A stretch of 64,000 bases of DNA from Pseudomonas sp. 6D_7.1_Bac1. GTDB taxonomy: Bacteria > Pseudomonadota > Gammaproteobacteria > Pseudomonadales > Pseudomonadaceae. The stretch covers positions 88,733 to 152,732 of the forward strand of contig NZ_JANLNW010000035.1 in the NCBI RefSeq assembly GCF_025465945.1. Reading direction: 5' to 3'. Below are positions 28,820-38,387 of the stretch, piece by piece. Every line of letters begins with the position of its first letter. Positions within the stretch are counted from its first letter, which is position 1. A program made the translations under genes and the position numbers. The notes below the pieces were generated by a model. It did no database searches. It was not told where the DNA came from and saw only the letters and a program-made list of their open reading frames with translations.

Positions 28820-31669
28820 ATGACCCGCACCCATGAAATTCGCCCCGATCTGGACGAAGGAATCGATCGCAAGGTTCTCAGCCAGTTGCGCGCGCGCTTT
28901 CTGAAGCTCAATGACGGCCGGCTGGCCCGAGCCATGGAAGGGTTGTCGCCCCGCCAGCAAGGGGTTCTGACCCTGCTGCCGCTGTTCTTCCACGTCAACC
29001 ACCCGCTATTGCCAGGTTACGTCTCGGGCAGCACGCCGGCCGGGCTGTCGAATTTCGAGCCTGACGCCACGGCGCTCGCCGAAGCGCAACGCCTGACCCG
29101 CTCCTTCTCCTACAAGCCCCGCCACGGCAATCCGCCGCGGCCGATTCATGGCTTGTTCCTGATGGGCAGCCTCGGCACCCTCGCTCAGGCCGATCAGAGC
29201 GACATGGACGTGTGGGTCTGCCACGCTTCGGACTTGAGTGAAAACGAACTCGCCGAGCTGCGTAAAAAATGCCAGTTACTGGAAGTCTGGGCCGCTAGCC
29301 AGGGCGCCGAGGCGCATTTCTTTCTGATCGACCCGCAACGGTTCGTGCGTGGCGAACGCGACACCCAGTTGAGCTCCGACAACTGCGGCACCACCCAGCA
29401 TTATTTGCTGCTCGATGAGTTCTATCGCACGGCCATCTGGCTTGCCGGGCGCACGCCAATCTGGTGGCTGGTACCGGTATACAAAGAGGCCGGCTACGAT
29501 CAATACACTCATACGCTGCTGTCCAAACGCTTTATCCGCGCTGACGAAACCCTCGATCTCGGCCACCTGGCGCGCATTCCGCCCGGCGAGTTCATCGGGG
29601 CCGGGCTCTGGCAGTTGTTCAAAGGTATCGAGTCACCCTACAAGTCAGTGCTCAAACTGCTGCTTACCGAGGTCTACGCCAGCGAACACCCGAACGTCGA
29701 GTGCCTGAGCCTGCGCTTCAAGCAGGCCGTGTTCGCCAACCGACTCGATCTGGATGAGCTGGACCCATACATCGTGGTCTACCGGCGCATCGAGGAGTAC
29801 CTCACGACCCGCGGCGAGCCGGAACGACTGGAACTGGTTCGGCGCGCCTTGTACCTCAAGGTCAATCGCAAGCTGACCGGCAACAGCGGCCAGCGCAACA
29901 AAAGCTGGCAGCGTCTGCTGCTGGAGCGGCTGGCTCACGAGTGGGGCTGGGATCATCGGCAATTGGCGATGCTCGACAGCCGCAGTCAATGGAAGGTCCG
30001 CCAGGTCAGTTCCGAGCGCCGCGCGCTGGTCAATGAGCTGAACTACAGCTACCGCTTCCTGACCCAGTTCGCCCGCACCGAACAAACCGTCAGCCTGATC
30101 AACAAGCGCGACCTCAACGTACTGGGTCGCAGGCTGTACGCGGCCTTCGAACGCAAGGCCGACAAGATCGAGTTCATCAACCCCGGCATCGCGCCGGACC
30201 TGGCCGAAGACACGTTGACCCTCGTCCAGTCAGCGAACAAGAAAGAGCCAGGGCAGACCTACTGGGGTTTGTACAACGGCAACTTGAGCAATCTGGAGTG
30301 GGAGCATTTCGCGCCGATCAAGCGTAGCCGCGAACTGCTGGAGCTCCTGACCTGGTGCCACCGCAACGGCGTGATCGACAGCAGCACTCGCCTGGCGTTA
30401 CACCCCGGCAGCAGCGACCTGAGCGAGTTCGAGCTGTTCAACCTGCTGGGCAGCCTGCAACAGACCATCGCCCTGCCCCTGACCAGTGTCAGCGAAGAAC
30501 AACTGCTGCGCCCCAGCGTGCCGAGCGAAGTGCTGATTCTGGTGAACGTTGGTGTCGACCCGCTCAAGCACCACCGCGACCTGAACATCCTGATGACCAC
30601 CGAGCGCACTGACTCACTGAGCTACGCCGGGGTGCGCGAGAACCTGGTGCTGACCCTCGACCAGGTCACGCTCAACAGCTGGAACGAAGTGCTGGTCAAC
30701 CGCTACGACGGCACCCACGCCCTGCTCGACTGCCTGCGCGATTACCTCAACAACCTACCGAGCGGCCCGCAGCAACCTCGGCTGCGAGTGCGCTGCTTCT
30801 GCCATAACCGTGCGCAGTTCATCGCCCAACGTGTCGAAGAAGTCCTCGATACCGCGCAAAACCTGTTGCTCAGCCAGCTCAATCATCGCTATCTGATTCA
30901 GGTCCAGCAGCATTACCACGTGTTGGAACTGGTGCCCGGCCAGGTCAAGCATGTCGCGCTGGCCAGCCTGCCGGCACTGCTCGATTACCTGAACGAAGAC
31001 CTGAACCGCTACAGTCCGCTGCAACTGGACCCGATGGCACTGGAGGATCACGACCTGGCGCTGATCCTGCCGATGGGCCAACCCGACTGCATTCAGGTGT
31101 TCTACCGCATCAACGATGCTTACGCCGAGTTGTACGTGCTGGATGAGTTCAATGCCCTGTGGCAACAGCGCCAGCCATATCACGACGAACAAAGCCTGCT
31201 GGTGCCACTGCAACGCTTCCTGCAGTCGATCCTGTATCGCCGTGACGCACTGCTGCCGATGGACGCCGCCCAACCGGTGACAGCGCTGGAAACCCTGTTC
31301 TACCAATTGCTGCCATCGGGCTCCAACCGTGCGCGCCGGGTCGAGCCACGGCCAGCGCCACAGACACCGGTGAACAAGCCCTACTACGACGTCCAGGCGA
31401 TCGTCGGCAAAGCCGTACCGGGGCAAGGACAGGTCACCCTGTATTGCAATCAGCGAGAATTTTCCGAATTGGAGCACGGCGACCAGCTATTTGCCCTGGT
31501 CGCTCAGGAGATCGTCGGGCAGCGTCGCGAGGCACAGCACTATCGCTGCTACATCACCGACCTGGACCTGTCCGGCCTGCTCGGTGATGGTCAGAGTTCA
31601 AGCAATCTTTACCTGCGCTACAAGGCAGACCTGGAGCGCGCATTGAACAGGGCGCTCGAACAGGTCTGA
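28820..31669 (+). CDS. cyaA: Class I adenylate cyclase
   Basis: Makes cAMP from ATP. The 949-residue protein is slightly longer than E. coli CyaA (848). The N-terminal catalytic half belongs to the nucleotidyltransferase superfamily, with GSLGTLAQADQSDMDVWVC near residue 113-131 carrying the G-S and D-x-D metal motif. The C-terminal regulatory half is unannotated but collinear with the family (VQQHYHVLELVPGQVKHVAL). In P. aeruginosa CyaA is one of two cyclases feeding Vfr. It converges on rnk 13 bases after its stop. Confidence 0.95.
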   Translation: MTRTHEIRPDLDEGIDRKVLSQLRARFLKLNDGRLARAMEGLSPRQQGVLTLLPLFFHVNHPLLPGYVSGSTPAGLSNFEPDATALAEAQRLTRSFSYKPRHGNPPRPIHGLFLMGSLGTLAQADQSDMDVWVCHASDLSENELAELRKKCQLLEVWAASQGAEAHFFLIDPQRFVRGERDTQLSSDNCGTTQHYLLLDEFYRTAIWLAGRTPIWWLVPVYKEAGYDQYTHTLLSKRFIRADETLDLGHLARIPPGEFIGAGLWQLFKGIESPYKSVLKLLLTEVYASEHPNVECLSLRFKQAVFANRLDLDELDPYIVVYRRIEEYLTTRGEPERLELVRRALYLKVNRKLTGNSGQRNKSWQRLLLERLAHEWGWDHRQLAMLDSRSQWKVRQVSSERRALVNELNYSYRFLTQFARTEQTVSLINKRDLNVLGRRLYAAFERKADKIEFINPGIAPDLAEDTLTLVQSANKKEPGQTYWGLYNGNLSNLEWEHFAPIKRSRELLELLTWCHRNGVIDSSTRLALHPGSSDLSEFELFNLLGSLQQTIALPLTSVSEEQLLRPSVPSEVLILVNVGVDPLKHHRDLNILMTTERTDSLSYAGVRENLVLTLDQVTLNSWNEVLVNRYDGTHALLDCLRDYLNNLPSGPQQPRLRVRCFCHNRAQFIAQRVEEVLDTAQNLLLSQLNHRYLIQVQQHYHVLELVPGQVKHVALASLPALLDYLNEDLNRYSPLQLDPMALEDHDLALILPMGQPDCIQVFYRINDAYAELYVLDEFNALWQQRQPYHDEQSLLVPLQRFLQSILYRRDALLPMDAAQPVTALETLFYQLLPSGSNRARRVEPRPAPQTPVNKPYYDVQAIVGKAVPGQGQVTLYCNQREFSELEHGDQLFALVAQEIVGQRREAQHYRCYITDLDLSGLLGDGQSSSNLYLRYKADLERALNRALEQV

Positions 31670-31682
31670 GGCCAAGGTCTAT

Positions 31683-32093
31683 TCAGAACTTGCAGTCACC
31701 GCCATTCTTTGGCTGCGATTCAACCTCAAGCAATGTCAGCTTCAAGGTCTTGCCGCCCGGTGCAGGCCAGTCGATGTGCTGGCCGACTCTCAGGCCGAGC
31801 AATGCGCTGCCTACCGGCGCAAGAATGGAAATCCTGCCTTCGTCGGCATTGGCGTCCTGTGGATAAACCAGGGTCAGGTGATAGTCCTTGCCGCTGCTTT
31901 CTTCACGGCAATGCACACGCGAGTTCATGGTCACGACATCGGCTGGCACTTCATCGTGACCCACCAGTGTATCGGCGCGATCCAGTTCGGTTTGCAGCGC
32001 AATAACACCTGGCAGCGAGTCATCCAGGCTGTCGATCAAACGCTCCAGACGTTGCACGTCCAGGCGGGTAAGGATGATGGAAGGTGCGGTCAT
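31683..32093 (-). CDS. rnk: Nucleoside diphosphate kinase regulator Rnk
   Basis: A 136-residue protein of the Rnk/GreA-like family. Residues 1-45 form a short coiled coil (RLERLIDSLDDSLPGVIALQTELDRA) and the rest is the FKBP-like C-terminal domain of GreA (VTMNSRVHC...LTLVYPQDAN...ISILAPVGSALLGLRVGQHIDWP). E. coli Rnk binds RNA polymerase and was found as a suppressor of alginate-regulator mutants, affecting nucleotide pools. The start is the ATG at 32093; the long upstream extension is spurious. A strong hairpin lies just upstream of the gene. Confidence 0.92.
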   Translation of the reverse strand: MTAPSIILTRLDVQRLERLIDSLDDSLPGVIALQTELDRADTLVGHDEVPADVVTMNSRVHCREESSGKDYHLTLVYPQDANADEGRISILAPVGSALLGLRVGQHIDWPAPGGKTLKLTLLEVESQPKNGGDCKF

Positions 32094-32130
32094 GATTGAG
32101 GCAGACTCCTTTTTTCTGCGCGACAAAAGC

Positions 32131-32159
32131 AAAACCCCGCCAGAAATAGGCGGGGTTTT
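32131..32159 (-). terminator. Terminator-like hairpin in the rnk 5' region
   Basis: Perfect 11-bp stem AAAACCCCGCC/GGCGGGGTTTT with a seven-base loop, centred about 50 bases upstream of the rnk ATG. On the minus strand it ends GGTTTTGCTTTT, which looks like an intrinsic terminator. It either blocks read-through from upstream or attenuates rnk, depending on where the rnk promoter lies. Confidence 0.6.
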
Positions 32160-32250
32160 CACGGGCCTCGATGAGTTGAGGCGTATCTGGACACTATCAC
32201 AGCTCAATAAATATACAAGCCAGCAGGTGCTGACCCCACAGGAGCGCCTC

Positions 32251-32359
32251 TGTGGCGAGGGAGCTTGCTCCCGCTGGGACGCGAAGCGGCCCCAAAAAAC
32301 TTTACGACTGCTTCGCCCGAACGCGGACCGGCCGAACGGGAGCAAGCTCCCTCGCCACA
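32251..32359. repeat. Inverted doublet of a second REP family
   Basis: Copies of TGTGGCGAGGGAGCTTGCTC at 32251-32272 and, inverted, at 32338-32359, flanking about 65 bases. It shares layout with the main REPs but has a different core (GAGGGAGCTTGCTCCC). Confidence 0.85.
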
Positions 32360-32367
32360 ATGAGTTG

Positions 32368-32586
32368 TCAAACCTGAGCCTTGCGCTGTTGAGCCTGGGC
32401 GCAAATCACCCGGCGGCGCTCGTCGTCGGCCGAGCGCCATTCGCGGATATCTTCGACATGGCGAAAACAGCCCAGACAGACTTTCTGCTCGTCCAGTCGA
32501 CAGACGCTGGTGCATGGCGAAGGCACAGCCTGGCTGACGTTGCTGTACAGCGGCTTGGGCGGGCGGGCGGGAGCGGCCTCGGTCAC
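32368..32586 (-). CDS. DUF1289 domain protein
   Basis: A 72-residue protein with the DUF1289 cysteine pattern CTSVCRLDEQKVCLGCFRHVEDIREW; the four cysteines suggest a small metal site. I chose the GTG at 32586, four bases beyond the cyaY stop, because an upstream ATG would run through cyaY and the conserved domain begins just after. Spacing suggests translation coupled to cyaY. Function unknown. Confidence 0.8.
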   Translation of the reverse strand: MTEAAPARPPKPLYSNVSQAVPSPCTSVCRLDEQKVCLGCFRHVEDIREWRSADDERRRVICAQAQQRKAQV

Positions 32587-32590
32587 AAGA

Positions 32591-32923
32591 TCACAGGCCT
32601 TCAAAGTCAAGCTTGGCGCCAGCCTGCTCATCGACAATACGCTCAAGCATCTCGCCGAGTTGCTCTTCGCTCTTGTCACACATCCAGCGCTCGCTTTCTT
32701 CGTCGTAGTCAAAGTGGAAGCCGCCGGACACTGCCGCCAACCACAGCTGACGCAAGGGCTCCTGACGACTGAAGATCAACTGGCTACCGCCCTCGAACTT
32801 GACGGTGAGTACACCGGCCGAGCTTTCCAGATCAACATCCAGGCCACTCTCATCGAAAATATCCTCCAGCGTCTGTTGGGTGGCATCGACCAGATCGTGG
32901 AAACGGGCTTCAGTCAAACTCAT
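32591..32923 (-). CDS. cyaY: Iron donor protein CyaY (frataxin)
   Basis: A 110-residue frataxin homologue that binds iron and modulates iron-sulfur cluster assembly by the Isc system. The acidic N-terminal helix (MSLTEARFHDLVDATQQTLEDIFDESGLDVD) and the beta-sheet with GGSQLIFSRQEPLRQLWLA are characteristic. Divergent from lptM-lysA, as in E. coli and other gammaproteobacteria. Confidence 0.95.
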   Translation of the reverse strand: MSLTEARFHDLVDATQQTLEDIFDESGLDVDLESSAGVLTVKFEGGSQLIFSRQEPLRQLWLAAVSGGFHFDYDEESERWMCDKSEEQLGEMLERIVDEQAGAKLDFEGL

Positions 32924-33157
32924 TGCAGGAACCTCAAAAAGTGTCTACTCACGCTCAAGCGCCGCAAGATACGGCCGAGCCCCAGCGATTGCAAAGGATA
33001 CCGACCAGGCACCAGGGTGGGAAATATCCGCGCGCCTCGCGCCGCTTGACTACCTGCCGCAGGCAAAGGCCCGCCGGACGGGTGGTCCGTCGCATAGGCA
33101 AGCTGCCGGGTGGCCGGTATACTCCGGCGCAATTAACGCATTTTCAAGGATTTCGCC

Positions 33158-33325
33158 ATGAAGCGCCTGATCTCTTCCCTTGCTGCGCTCGTCGCGGTTG
33201 CCTGCCTTGTCACTGCCTGCGGTCAAAAAGGTCCGCTGTATCTGCCCGATGACAGCAAATCGCCTGAAGAACAGGCGAAGTCGTCGCAGTCCAAAGCGCA
33301 CCAACACAGCAACAGCACCTACTAA
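33158..33325 (+). CDS. lptM: LptM (YifL)-type small lipoprotein
   Basis: A 55-residue lipoprotein: signal peptide MKRLISSLAALVAVACLVTAC (Cys21), followed directly by GQKGPLYLP, the LptM/YifL motif. In E. coli LptM assists maturation of the LptDE LPS translocon. P. aeruginosa calls its counterpart lppL. AAGGA lies eight bases before the ATG. It starts the lptM-lysA-dapF-DUF484-xerC-HAD run, with lysA nine bases downstream. Confidence 0.93.
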   Translation: MKRLISSLAALVAVACLVTACGQKGPLYLPDDSKSPEEQAKSSQSKAHQHSNSTY

Positions 33326-33334
33326 GGGAACATC

Positions 33335-34582
33335 ATGGACGCTTTTAACTACCGTGACGGTGAGCTGTTCGCGGAAGGTGTTGCCCTGTCCGCCATCGCC
33401 GAACGGTTCGGCACACCGACCTACGTCTACTCGCGCGCACACATCGAAGCCCAGTACCTGGCGTTCGCCGATGCCCTGGCCGGCACGCCGCACCTGGTCT
33501 GCTTTGCGGTCAAGGCCAACTCCAACCTGGGTGTACTGAGTGTCCTGGCGCGTTTGGGCGCTGGTTTTGACATCGTTTCCCGTGGCGAGCTGGAACGCGT
33601 TCTGGCCGCTGGCGGTGCGGCCGACAAAATCGTTTTCTCCGGCGTCGGCAAGACCCGTGACGACATGCGTCGCGCCCTGGAAGTCGGCGTGCACTGCTTC
33701 AACGTCGAATCCACCGACGAACTCGAACGCCTGCAAATCGTCGCCGCCGAACTCGGTGTTCGCGCGCCGATCTCTCTGCGGGTCAACCCGGACGTCGATG
33801 CCGGCACTCACCCGTACATTTCTACCGGTCTTAAAGAAAACAAGTTCGGCATCGCCATTGCCGACGCCGAAGACGTGTACATCCGTGCCGCCCAACTGCC
33901 GAACCTGGACGTGGTCGGCGTTGACTGCCACATCGGTTCGCAACTGACCACCCTGCCCCCGTTCATTGATGCCCTCGACCGCCTGCTGGCGCTGATCGAC
34001 CGCCTGAGCGATTGCGGGATCTACCTGCGCCACATCGACCTTGGTGGTGGTTTGGGCGTGCGTTATCGCGATGAAGAGCCGCCATTGGCTGCCGACTACA
34101 TCAAAGCCGTGCGCGAGCGCATCGATGGTCGCGATCTGACGCTGGTGTTCGAACCGGGCCGCTTCATCGTCGCCAACGCCGGCGTGTTGCTGACTCAGGT
34201 CGAGTACCTCAAGCACACCGAACACAAGGACTTCGCCATCGTCGACGCCGCCATGAACGACCTGATCCGCCCGGCGCTGTATCAGGCCTGGATGGACGTC
34301 ACGGCCGTGCGCCCGCGTACAACTCCAGCACGCGCCTATGACATCGTCGGGCCGATCTGCGAAACCGGCGACTTCCTCGCCAAGGATCGTCAACTCGCAC
34401 TGGAAGAAGGCGACTTGCTGGCCGTGCATTCGGCCGGTGCCTACGGGTTTGTCATGAGCTCCAACTACAACACTCGCGGCCGCGCCGCTGAAGTGCTGGT
34501 GGACGGTGATCAGGCATTTGAAGTGCGTCGCCGCGAGACGGTTGCCGAGTTGTTTGCTGGCGAAAGCCTGCTGCCGGAGTAA
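33335..34582 (+). CDS. lysA: Diaminopimelate decarboxylase
   Basis: Converts meso-diaminopimelate to lysine, PLP-dependent, fold III. In the 415-residue protein the PLP lysine is Lys60 in CFAVKANSN; HIDLGGGLGVRY binds the phosphate, and CETGDFLAKD supplies the catalytic cysteine from the partner subunit. AAGGGA precedes the ATG. Tightly packed with lptM and dapF (three-base gap), which makes the substrate for it. Confidence 0.97.
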   Translation: MDAFNYRDGELFAEGVALSAIAERFGTPTYVYSRAHIEAQYLAFADALAGTPHLVCFAVKANSNLGVLSVLARLGAGFDIVSRGELERVLAAGGAADKIVFSGVGKTRDDMRRALEVGVHCFNVESTDELERLQIVAAELGVRAPISLRVNPDVDAGTHPYISTGLKENKFGIAIADAEDVYIRAAQLPNLDVVGVDCHIGSQLTTLPPFIDALDRLLALIDRLSDCGIYLRHIDLGGGLGVRYRDEEPPLAADYIKAVRERIDGRDLTLVFEPGRFIVANAGVLLTQVEYLKHTEHKDFAIVDAAMNDLIRPALYQAWMDVTAVRPRTTPARAYDIVGPICETGDFLAKDRQLALEEGDLLAVHSAGAYGFVMSSNYNTRGRAAEVLVDGDQAFEVRRRETVAELFAGESLLPE

Positions 34583-34585
34583 ACC

Positions 34586-35416
34586 ATGCTGCTGCGTTTT
34601 ACCAAGATGCACGGCCTGGGCAACGACTTCATGGTCCTCGACCTGGTCAGCCAGCACGCGCACATTCTGCCCAAGCACGCAAAGCAATGGGGCGACCGAC
34701 ACACTGGTATCGGTTTCGACCAGTTGCTGATCGTCGAAGCGCCGAGCAACCCGGATGTGGATTTCCGTTACCGGATCTTCAACGCCGACGGTTCCGAAGT
34801 GGAGCAATGCGGCAACGGTGCGCGCTGCTTCGCGCGCTTTGTTCTGGACAAGCGCCTGACCGCCAAGCGGCAGATTCGCGTCGAGACCAAAAGCGGCATT
34901 ATTGAACTGGATGTCCGCAGCGACGGCCAGATCAGTGTCAACATGGGCGCGCCGCGCCTGGTGCCGGCTGATATTCCGTTTCAGGCGCCCGCTCAGGCCT
35001 TGAGTTATCAGGTCGAAGTCGACGGTCAGACTGTCGAGCTGGCCGCAGTTTCCATGGGCAACCCCCATGCGGTGTTGCGCGTGAGTGACATCAATAACGC
35101 GCCGGTGCATGAGCTGGGACCGAAAATCGAACATCACCCGCGCTTCCCGGCACGGGTCAATGTCGGTTTTCTCCAGGTCATCGACCGCAGTCGTGCGCAG
35201 TTGCGCGTCTGGGAACGCGGCGCCGGGGAAACCCAGGCCTGCGGGACCGGCGCCTGCGCCGCCGCAGTGGCCGCGATCAGCCAGGGGTGGATGGATTCGC
35301 CGCTATTGATCGACCTGCCTGGCGGGCGCTTGTCCATTGAGTGGGCAGGCCCTGGCCAACCGGTGATGATGACCGGTCCGGCAATGCGCGTATACGAAGG
35401 ACAAGTGCGTCTTTGA
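34586..35416 (+). CDS. dapF: Diaminopimelate epimerase
   Basis: Interconverts LL- and meso-diaminopimelate without a cofactor, feeding both LysA and peptidoglycan. 276 residues, normal length. The two catalytic cysteines are Cys75 ([10 protein letters not shown]) and Cys219 ([14 protein letters not shown]). Follows lysA by three bases; DUF484 comes 13 bases later. Confidence 0.97.
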   Translation: MLLRFTKMHGLGNDFMVLDLVSQHAHILPKHAKQWGDRHTGIGFDQLLIVEAPSNPDVDFRYRIFNADGSEVEQCGNGARCFARFVLDKRLTAKRQIRVETKSGIIELDVRSDGQISVNMGAPRLVPADIPFQAPAQALSYQVEVDGQTVELAAVSMGNPHAVLRVSDINNAPVHELGPKIEHHPRFPARVNVGFLQVIDRSRAQLRVWERGAGETQACGTGACAAAVAAISQGWMDSPLLIDLPGGRLSIEWAGPGQPVMMTGPAMRVYEGQVRL

Positions 35417-35429
35417 GTGAGCGAAATAC

Positions 35430-36155
35430 ATGACTGATCAGCCTCAGGTTCCAGCCCCACAGCCCGACGAATCCCCTTCCGAAAGCCTGGAGGCGGCGGC
35501 GATTGCCGCGTACCTGGAGGCTCATCCGGATTTCTTCGTCGAGCACGAAGAACTGCTCCCCGCGCTGCGCATTCCGCACCAGCGCGGCGATACCATCTCG
35601 CTGGTCGAACGCCAGATGAAAATCCTGCGCGAACGCAACATCGAGATGCGCCATCGTCTCTCGCAACTGATGGATGTCGCCCGCGACAACGATCGGCTGT
35701 TCGACAAAACCCGCCGACTGACGCTCGCGTTGATGGACGCCAGCAGCCTGGACGACGTGGTCATCAGCGTCGAAGACAGCCTGCGCCAGGACTTCCAGGT
35801 GCCCTTTGTCAGCCTGATCCTGTTCAGCGACGAACCCCTGCCGGTCGGCCGCTGGGTAACCGGTGGCGAAGCGCAAAAGGCAATCGGCGGTTTGTTGTCG
35901 GAAGGCAAAAGCGTCAGTGGCAGCCTGCGCGAACACGAACTGGACTTCCTGTTTGGCGAAGAACAGCGCAAGCAGATCGGCTCCACGGCCGTGGTCACCA
36001 TCAGTCATCAAGGCCTGCACGGCGTCCTGGCCATCGCCAGTCGCGATCCGCAGCATTACAAAAGCTCGGTAGGCACGTTGTTCCTCAGCTACATCGCTGA
36101 AGTCATGGGTCGCGTGTTGCCACGGGTCAACACTTCCCTACGCTCGGTACGCTGA
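35430..36155 (+). CDS. DUF484 family protein
   Basis: A 241-residue cytoplasmic protein of the DUF484 (YigA-like) family, always found between dapF and xerC in gammaproteobacteria. A Pro-rich N-terminal tail precedes [21 protein letters not shown], then a helical coiled segment ([20 protein letters not shown]) and a GAF-like domain. Function not established. Two bases separate it from xerC. Confidence 0.93.
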   Translation: MTDQPQVPAPQPDESPSESLEAAAIAAYLEAHPDFFVEHEELLPALRIPHQRGDTISLVERQMKILRERNIEMRHRLSQLMDVARDNDRLFDKTRRLTLALMDASSLDDVVISVEDSLRQDFQVPFVSLILFSDEPLPVGRWVTGGEAQKAIGGLLSEGKSVSGSLREHELDFLFGEEQRKQIGSTAVVTISHQGLHGVLAIASRDPQHYKSSVGTLFLSYIAEVMGRVLPRVNTSLRSVR

Positions 36156-36157
36156 CC

Positions 36158-37057
36158 ATGGAACGACAACTGGACGCCTACTGCGAGCACCTGCGCAGTG
36201 AGCGCCAGGTGTCGCCTCACACGCTGCAAGCCTACCGTCGCGACCTGAACAAGGTCCTGGCGCACTGCAAAAAACAGAACATCAGCAGCTGGACCGCGCT
36301 GGACATCCAGCGCCTGCGCAGCGTGATCGCCCGTTTGCACTCGCAAGGACAATCCTCGCGTAGCCTGGCGCGACTGCTCTCGGCGGTACGCGGGCTCTAC
36401 AACTACCTGAACCGCGAAGGCCTCTGCGACCACGACCCGGCCAACGGCCTCGCGCCCCCCAAGGGTGAACGCCGCCTGCCGAAAACCCTCGACACCGACC
36501 GTGCGCTGCAACTGCTCGATGGCGCTGTTGAAGACGACTTCATGGCCCGCCGCGATCAGGCGATTCTTGAACTGTTCTACTCGTCCGGTTTGCGCCTGTC
36601 GGAGCTGACTGGGCTCAACCTCGAACAGCTGGACCTCGCGGACGGCCTGGTGCAAGTGCTCGGCAAGGGCAGCAAGACCCGGGTGCTGCCAGTCGGCAAG
36701 AAGGCCCGCGAAGCCCTGGAGCTGTGGCTGCCGCTGCGGGCAATGGCGAACCCGGTAGACGATGCAGTGTTCGTCAGCCAAAAAGGCCGTCGCCTCGGCT
36801 CACGGGCCGTTCAGACCCGGGTCAAAGCCGTCGGTGAGCGCGAACTGGGGCAAAACCTGCACCCGCACATGTTGCGACACTCCTTCGCCAGCCACTTGCT
36901 GGAGTCCTCGCAAGACCTGCGCGCCGTACAGGAATTGCTCGGCCACTCGGACATCAAAACCACGCAGATCTACACCCACCTGGACTTCCAGCACCTGGCC
37001 ACGGTCTACGACAGCGCCCATCCACGGGCCAAACGCATTAAAGGCGATGAGCAATGA
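36158..37057 (+). CDS. xerC: Tyrosine recombinase XerC (Sss)
   Basis: With XerD it resolves chromosome dimers at dif next to the divisome. The 299-residue protein has the SAM-like N-terminal core-binding domain (1 to about 90) and the catalytic domain with a complete active set: Arg146 (SSGLRLSEL), Lys170 (LGKGSK), His237 and Arg240 (HPHMLRHSF), His263 (LGHSDI) and Tyr272 (QIYTH). P. fluorescens calls it sss; it has a role in root colonisation. Overlaps the HAD gene by four bases. Confidence 0.96.
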   Translation: MERQLDAYCEHLRSERQVSPHTLQAYRRDLNKVLAHCKKQNISSWTALDIQRLRSVIARLHSQGQSSRSLARLLSAVRGLYNYLNREGLCDHDPANGLAPPKGERRLPKTLDTDRALQLLDGAVEDDFMARRDQAILELFYSSGLRLSELTGLNLEQLDLADGLVQVLGKGSKTRVLPVGKKAREALELWLPLRAMANPVDDAVFVSQKGRRLGSRAVQTRVKAVGERELGQNLHPHMLRHSFASHLLESSQDLRAVQELLGHSDIKTTQIYTHLDFQHLATVYDSAHPRAKRIKGDEQ

Positions 37058-37758
37058 CAATCCAACTGATCACCTTCGACCTCGACGATACCCTGTGGGA
37101 CACCGCGCCGGTCATCGTCAGCGCTGAAGCGGTGCTGCGCCAGTGGCTGGCCGAGCACACATCGAACCTCGGTACCTTGCCGGTAGATCATTTGTGGACC
37201 ATTCGTGAGCGGGTATTGAGCCACGAACCAAACCTCAAGCACCGCATCAGCGCCCTGCGTCGCCGAGTGCTGTTTCACGCCCTGGAAGAAGCCGGCTACG
37301 CCCATGAGCAGGCCTGCGAATTAGCCGATCAAGGCTTCGAAGTGTTTTTGCATGCACGGCATCAGTTGGAGATCTTCCCCGAGGTACAGCCGACGCTGGA
37401 GATTCTGGCCAATCACTACGCCTTGGGTGTGGTCACCAACGGCAACGCGGATGTGCGGCGGCTGGGGCTGGCGGATTACTTCAAGTTCATCTTGTGCGCA
37501 GAGGATATCGGCATCGCCAAACCCGATGCCCGACTGTTCCACGAAGCCCTGAAACGCGGCGGCGCGACCGCAGAAACTGCAGTGCATATCGGCGATCATC
37601 CGGGCGATGACATTGCCGGTGCGCAGCAGGCGGGATTGCGGGCAATCTGGTTCAACCCGGCGGGCAAGGCGTGGGAGGCCGACCAGGCGCCAGATGCCGA
37701 GATTCGTAGCTTGACCGAATTGCCGGCGTTGTTGGCGCGGTGGAACACCCAACACTGA
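37054..37758 (+). CDS. HAD-family hydrolase (YigB-like)
   Basis: A 234-residue haloacid-dehalogenase-superfamily phosphatase. Motif I is [10 protein letters not shown] with Asp9 and Asp11, motif II is VVTNGN near residue 127, motif III/IV is [10 protein letters not shown] and [18 protein letters not shown]. The order dapF-DUF484-xerC-HAD corresponds to the E. coli cluster where YigB dephosphorylates FMN, so FMN hydrolysis is a reasonable but untested guess. The ATG overlaps the xerC stop. Confidence 0.9.
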   Translation: MTIQLITFDLDDTLWDTAPVIVSAEAVLRQWLAEHTSNLGTLPVDHLWTIRERVLSHEPNLKHRISALRRRVLFHALEEAGYAHEQACELADQGFEVFLHARHQLEIFPEVQPTLEILANHYALGVVTNGNADVRRLGLADYFKFILCAEDIGIAKPDARLFHEALKRGGATAETAVHIGDHPGDDIAGAQQAGLRAIWFNPAGKAWEADQAPDAEIRSLTELPALLARWNTQH

Positions 37759-37779
37759 CCCTGAAAAAACCACCGCCCC

Positions 37780-37869
37780 TGTGGGAGCGAGCCTGCTCGC
37801 GATGAGGCCGTCACATTCAAAATTGATGTCGGCTGACCCACAGCTATCGCGAGCAGGCTCGCTCCCACA
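37780..37869. repeat. REP doublet (REPIN), inward type
   Basis: Forward copy 37780-37803, reverse copy 37846-37869, loop about 42 bases with ACATTCAA and ATGTCGGCTG, close to the loops at 47017 and 51733. Confidence 0.94.
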
Positions 37870-37908
37870 GGGGATTGTGCCTAACCCACGAGTTTTGCTT
37901 CACCCATG

Positions 37909-37937
37909 AAAAAGCCCGCAGCGACGGCGGGCTTTTT
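37909..37937. terminator. Terminator between HAD gene and sutA
   Basis: Stem AAAAAGCCCGC/GCGGGCTTTTT with an inner loop AGCGACG; A and T runs on both sides allow action on both strands. It lies 21 bases beyond the sutA stop. Confidence 0.85.
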
Positions 37938-37958
37938 CAGCAAGCACGTAGCAGGCGC

Positions 37959-38285
37959 TTAGATAGGCCGGCTGCCGTACTTGTTATCAGGCTTCTTTGG
38001 CGGATCAGCCACCACGTTGGCCTCGACTTCCTGAACCTTGCCACCTTTGGCAAGGAACTCTTCCATCGCGCGTGCCAGAGCATCGCGCTCCTTGTTCTTG
38101 GCTTCGACACTTGGCAGCTCGTCTACCGACACCGCAGCCTTGGCCTTGCCTTTGGCGGTCGGGACCGGTGTGTCATCACCGCCATCGTCGTCAGCAACGT
38201 CTTCCGCCGCTGCTTCAAGACCTTCTTCGGTCTCGTCTTCGTCGCCTACTTCGAGGTCGTCGTTTTCCAGATCATCGTCGCTCAT
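37959..38285 (-). CDS. sutA: RNA polymerase-binding transcriptional regulator SutA
   Basis: A 108-residue, highly acidic, largely disordered protein. SutA of P. aeruginosa binds RNA polymerase and upregulates biosynthetic and ribosomal genes in very slow growth. The N-terminal half is an Asp/Glu-rich tail (residues 1-40), the middle is a short helix (SVEAKNKERDALARAMEEFLAKGG) and the C-terminus is the conserved VQEVEANVVADPPKKPDNKYGSRPI. Helix and C-terminus match what I recall of P. aeruginosa SutA closely. Single gene with a shared terminator. Confidence 0.92.
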   Translation of the reverse strand: MSDDDLENDDLEVGDEDETEEGLEAAAEDVADDDGGDDTPVPTAKGKAKAAVSVDELPSVEAKNKERDALARAMEEFLAKGGKVQEVEANVVADPPKKPDNKYGSRPI

Positions 38286-38387
38286 GTTCTACCTCATGAC
38301 TTGCGAAAAGCAGATTAGTTATAGCCCAGCTTCGTCGTCTGTCGACGACCGCCGGAAAAAAATCAACATCCACTGGTAACCAGCGGT

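Noticed and set aside
33050..35137. 695-residue open frame antisense to lptM, lysA and dapF
   Set aside because: It runs across three well-defined genes and is a GC-skew artefact.
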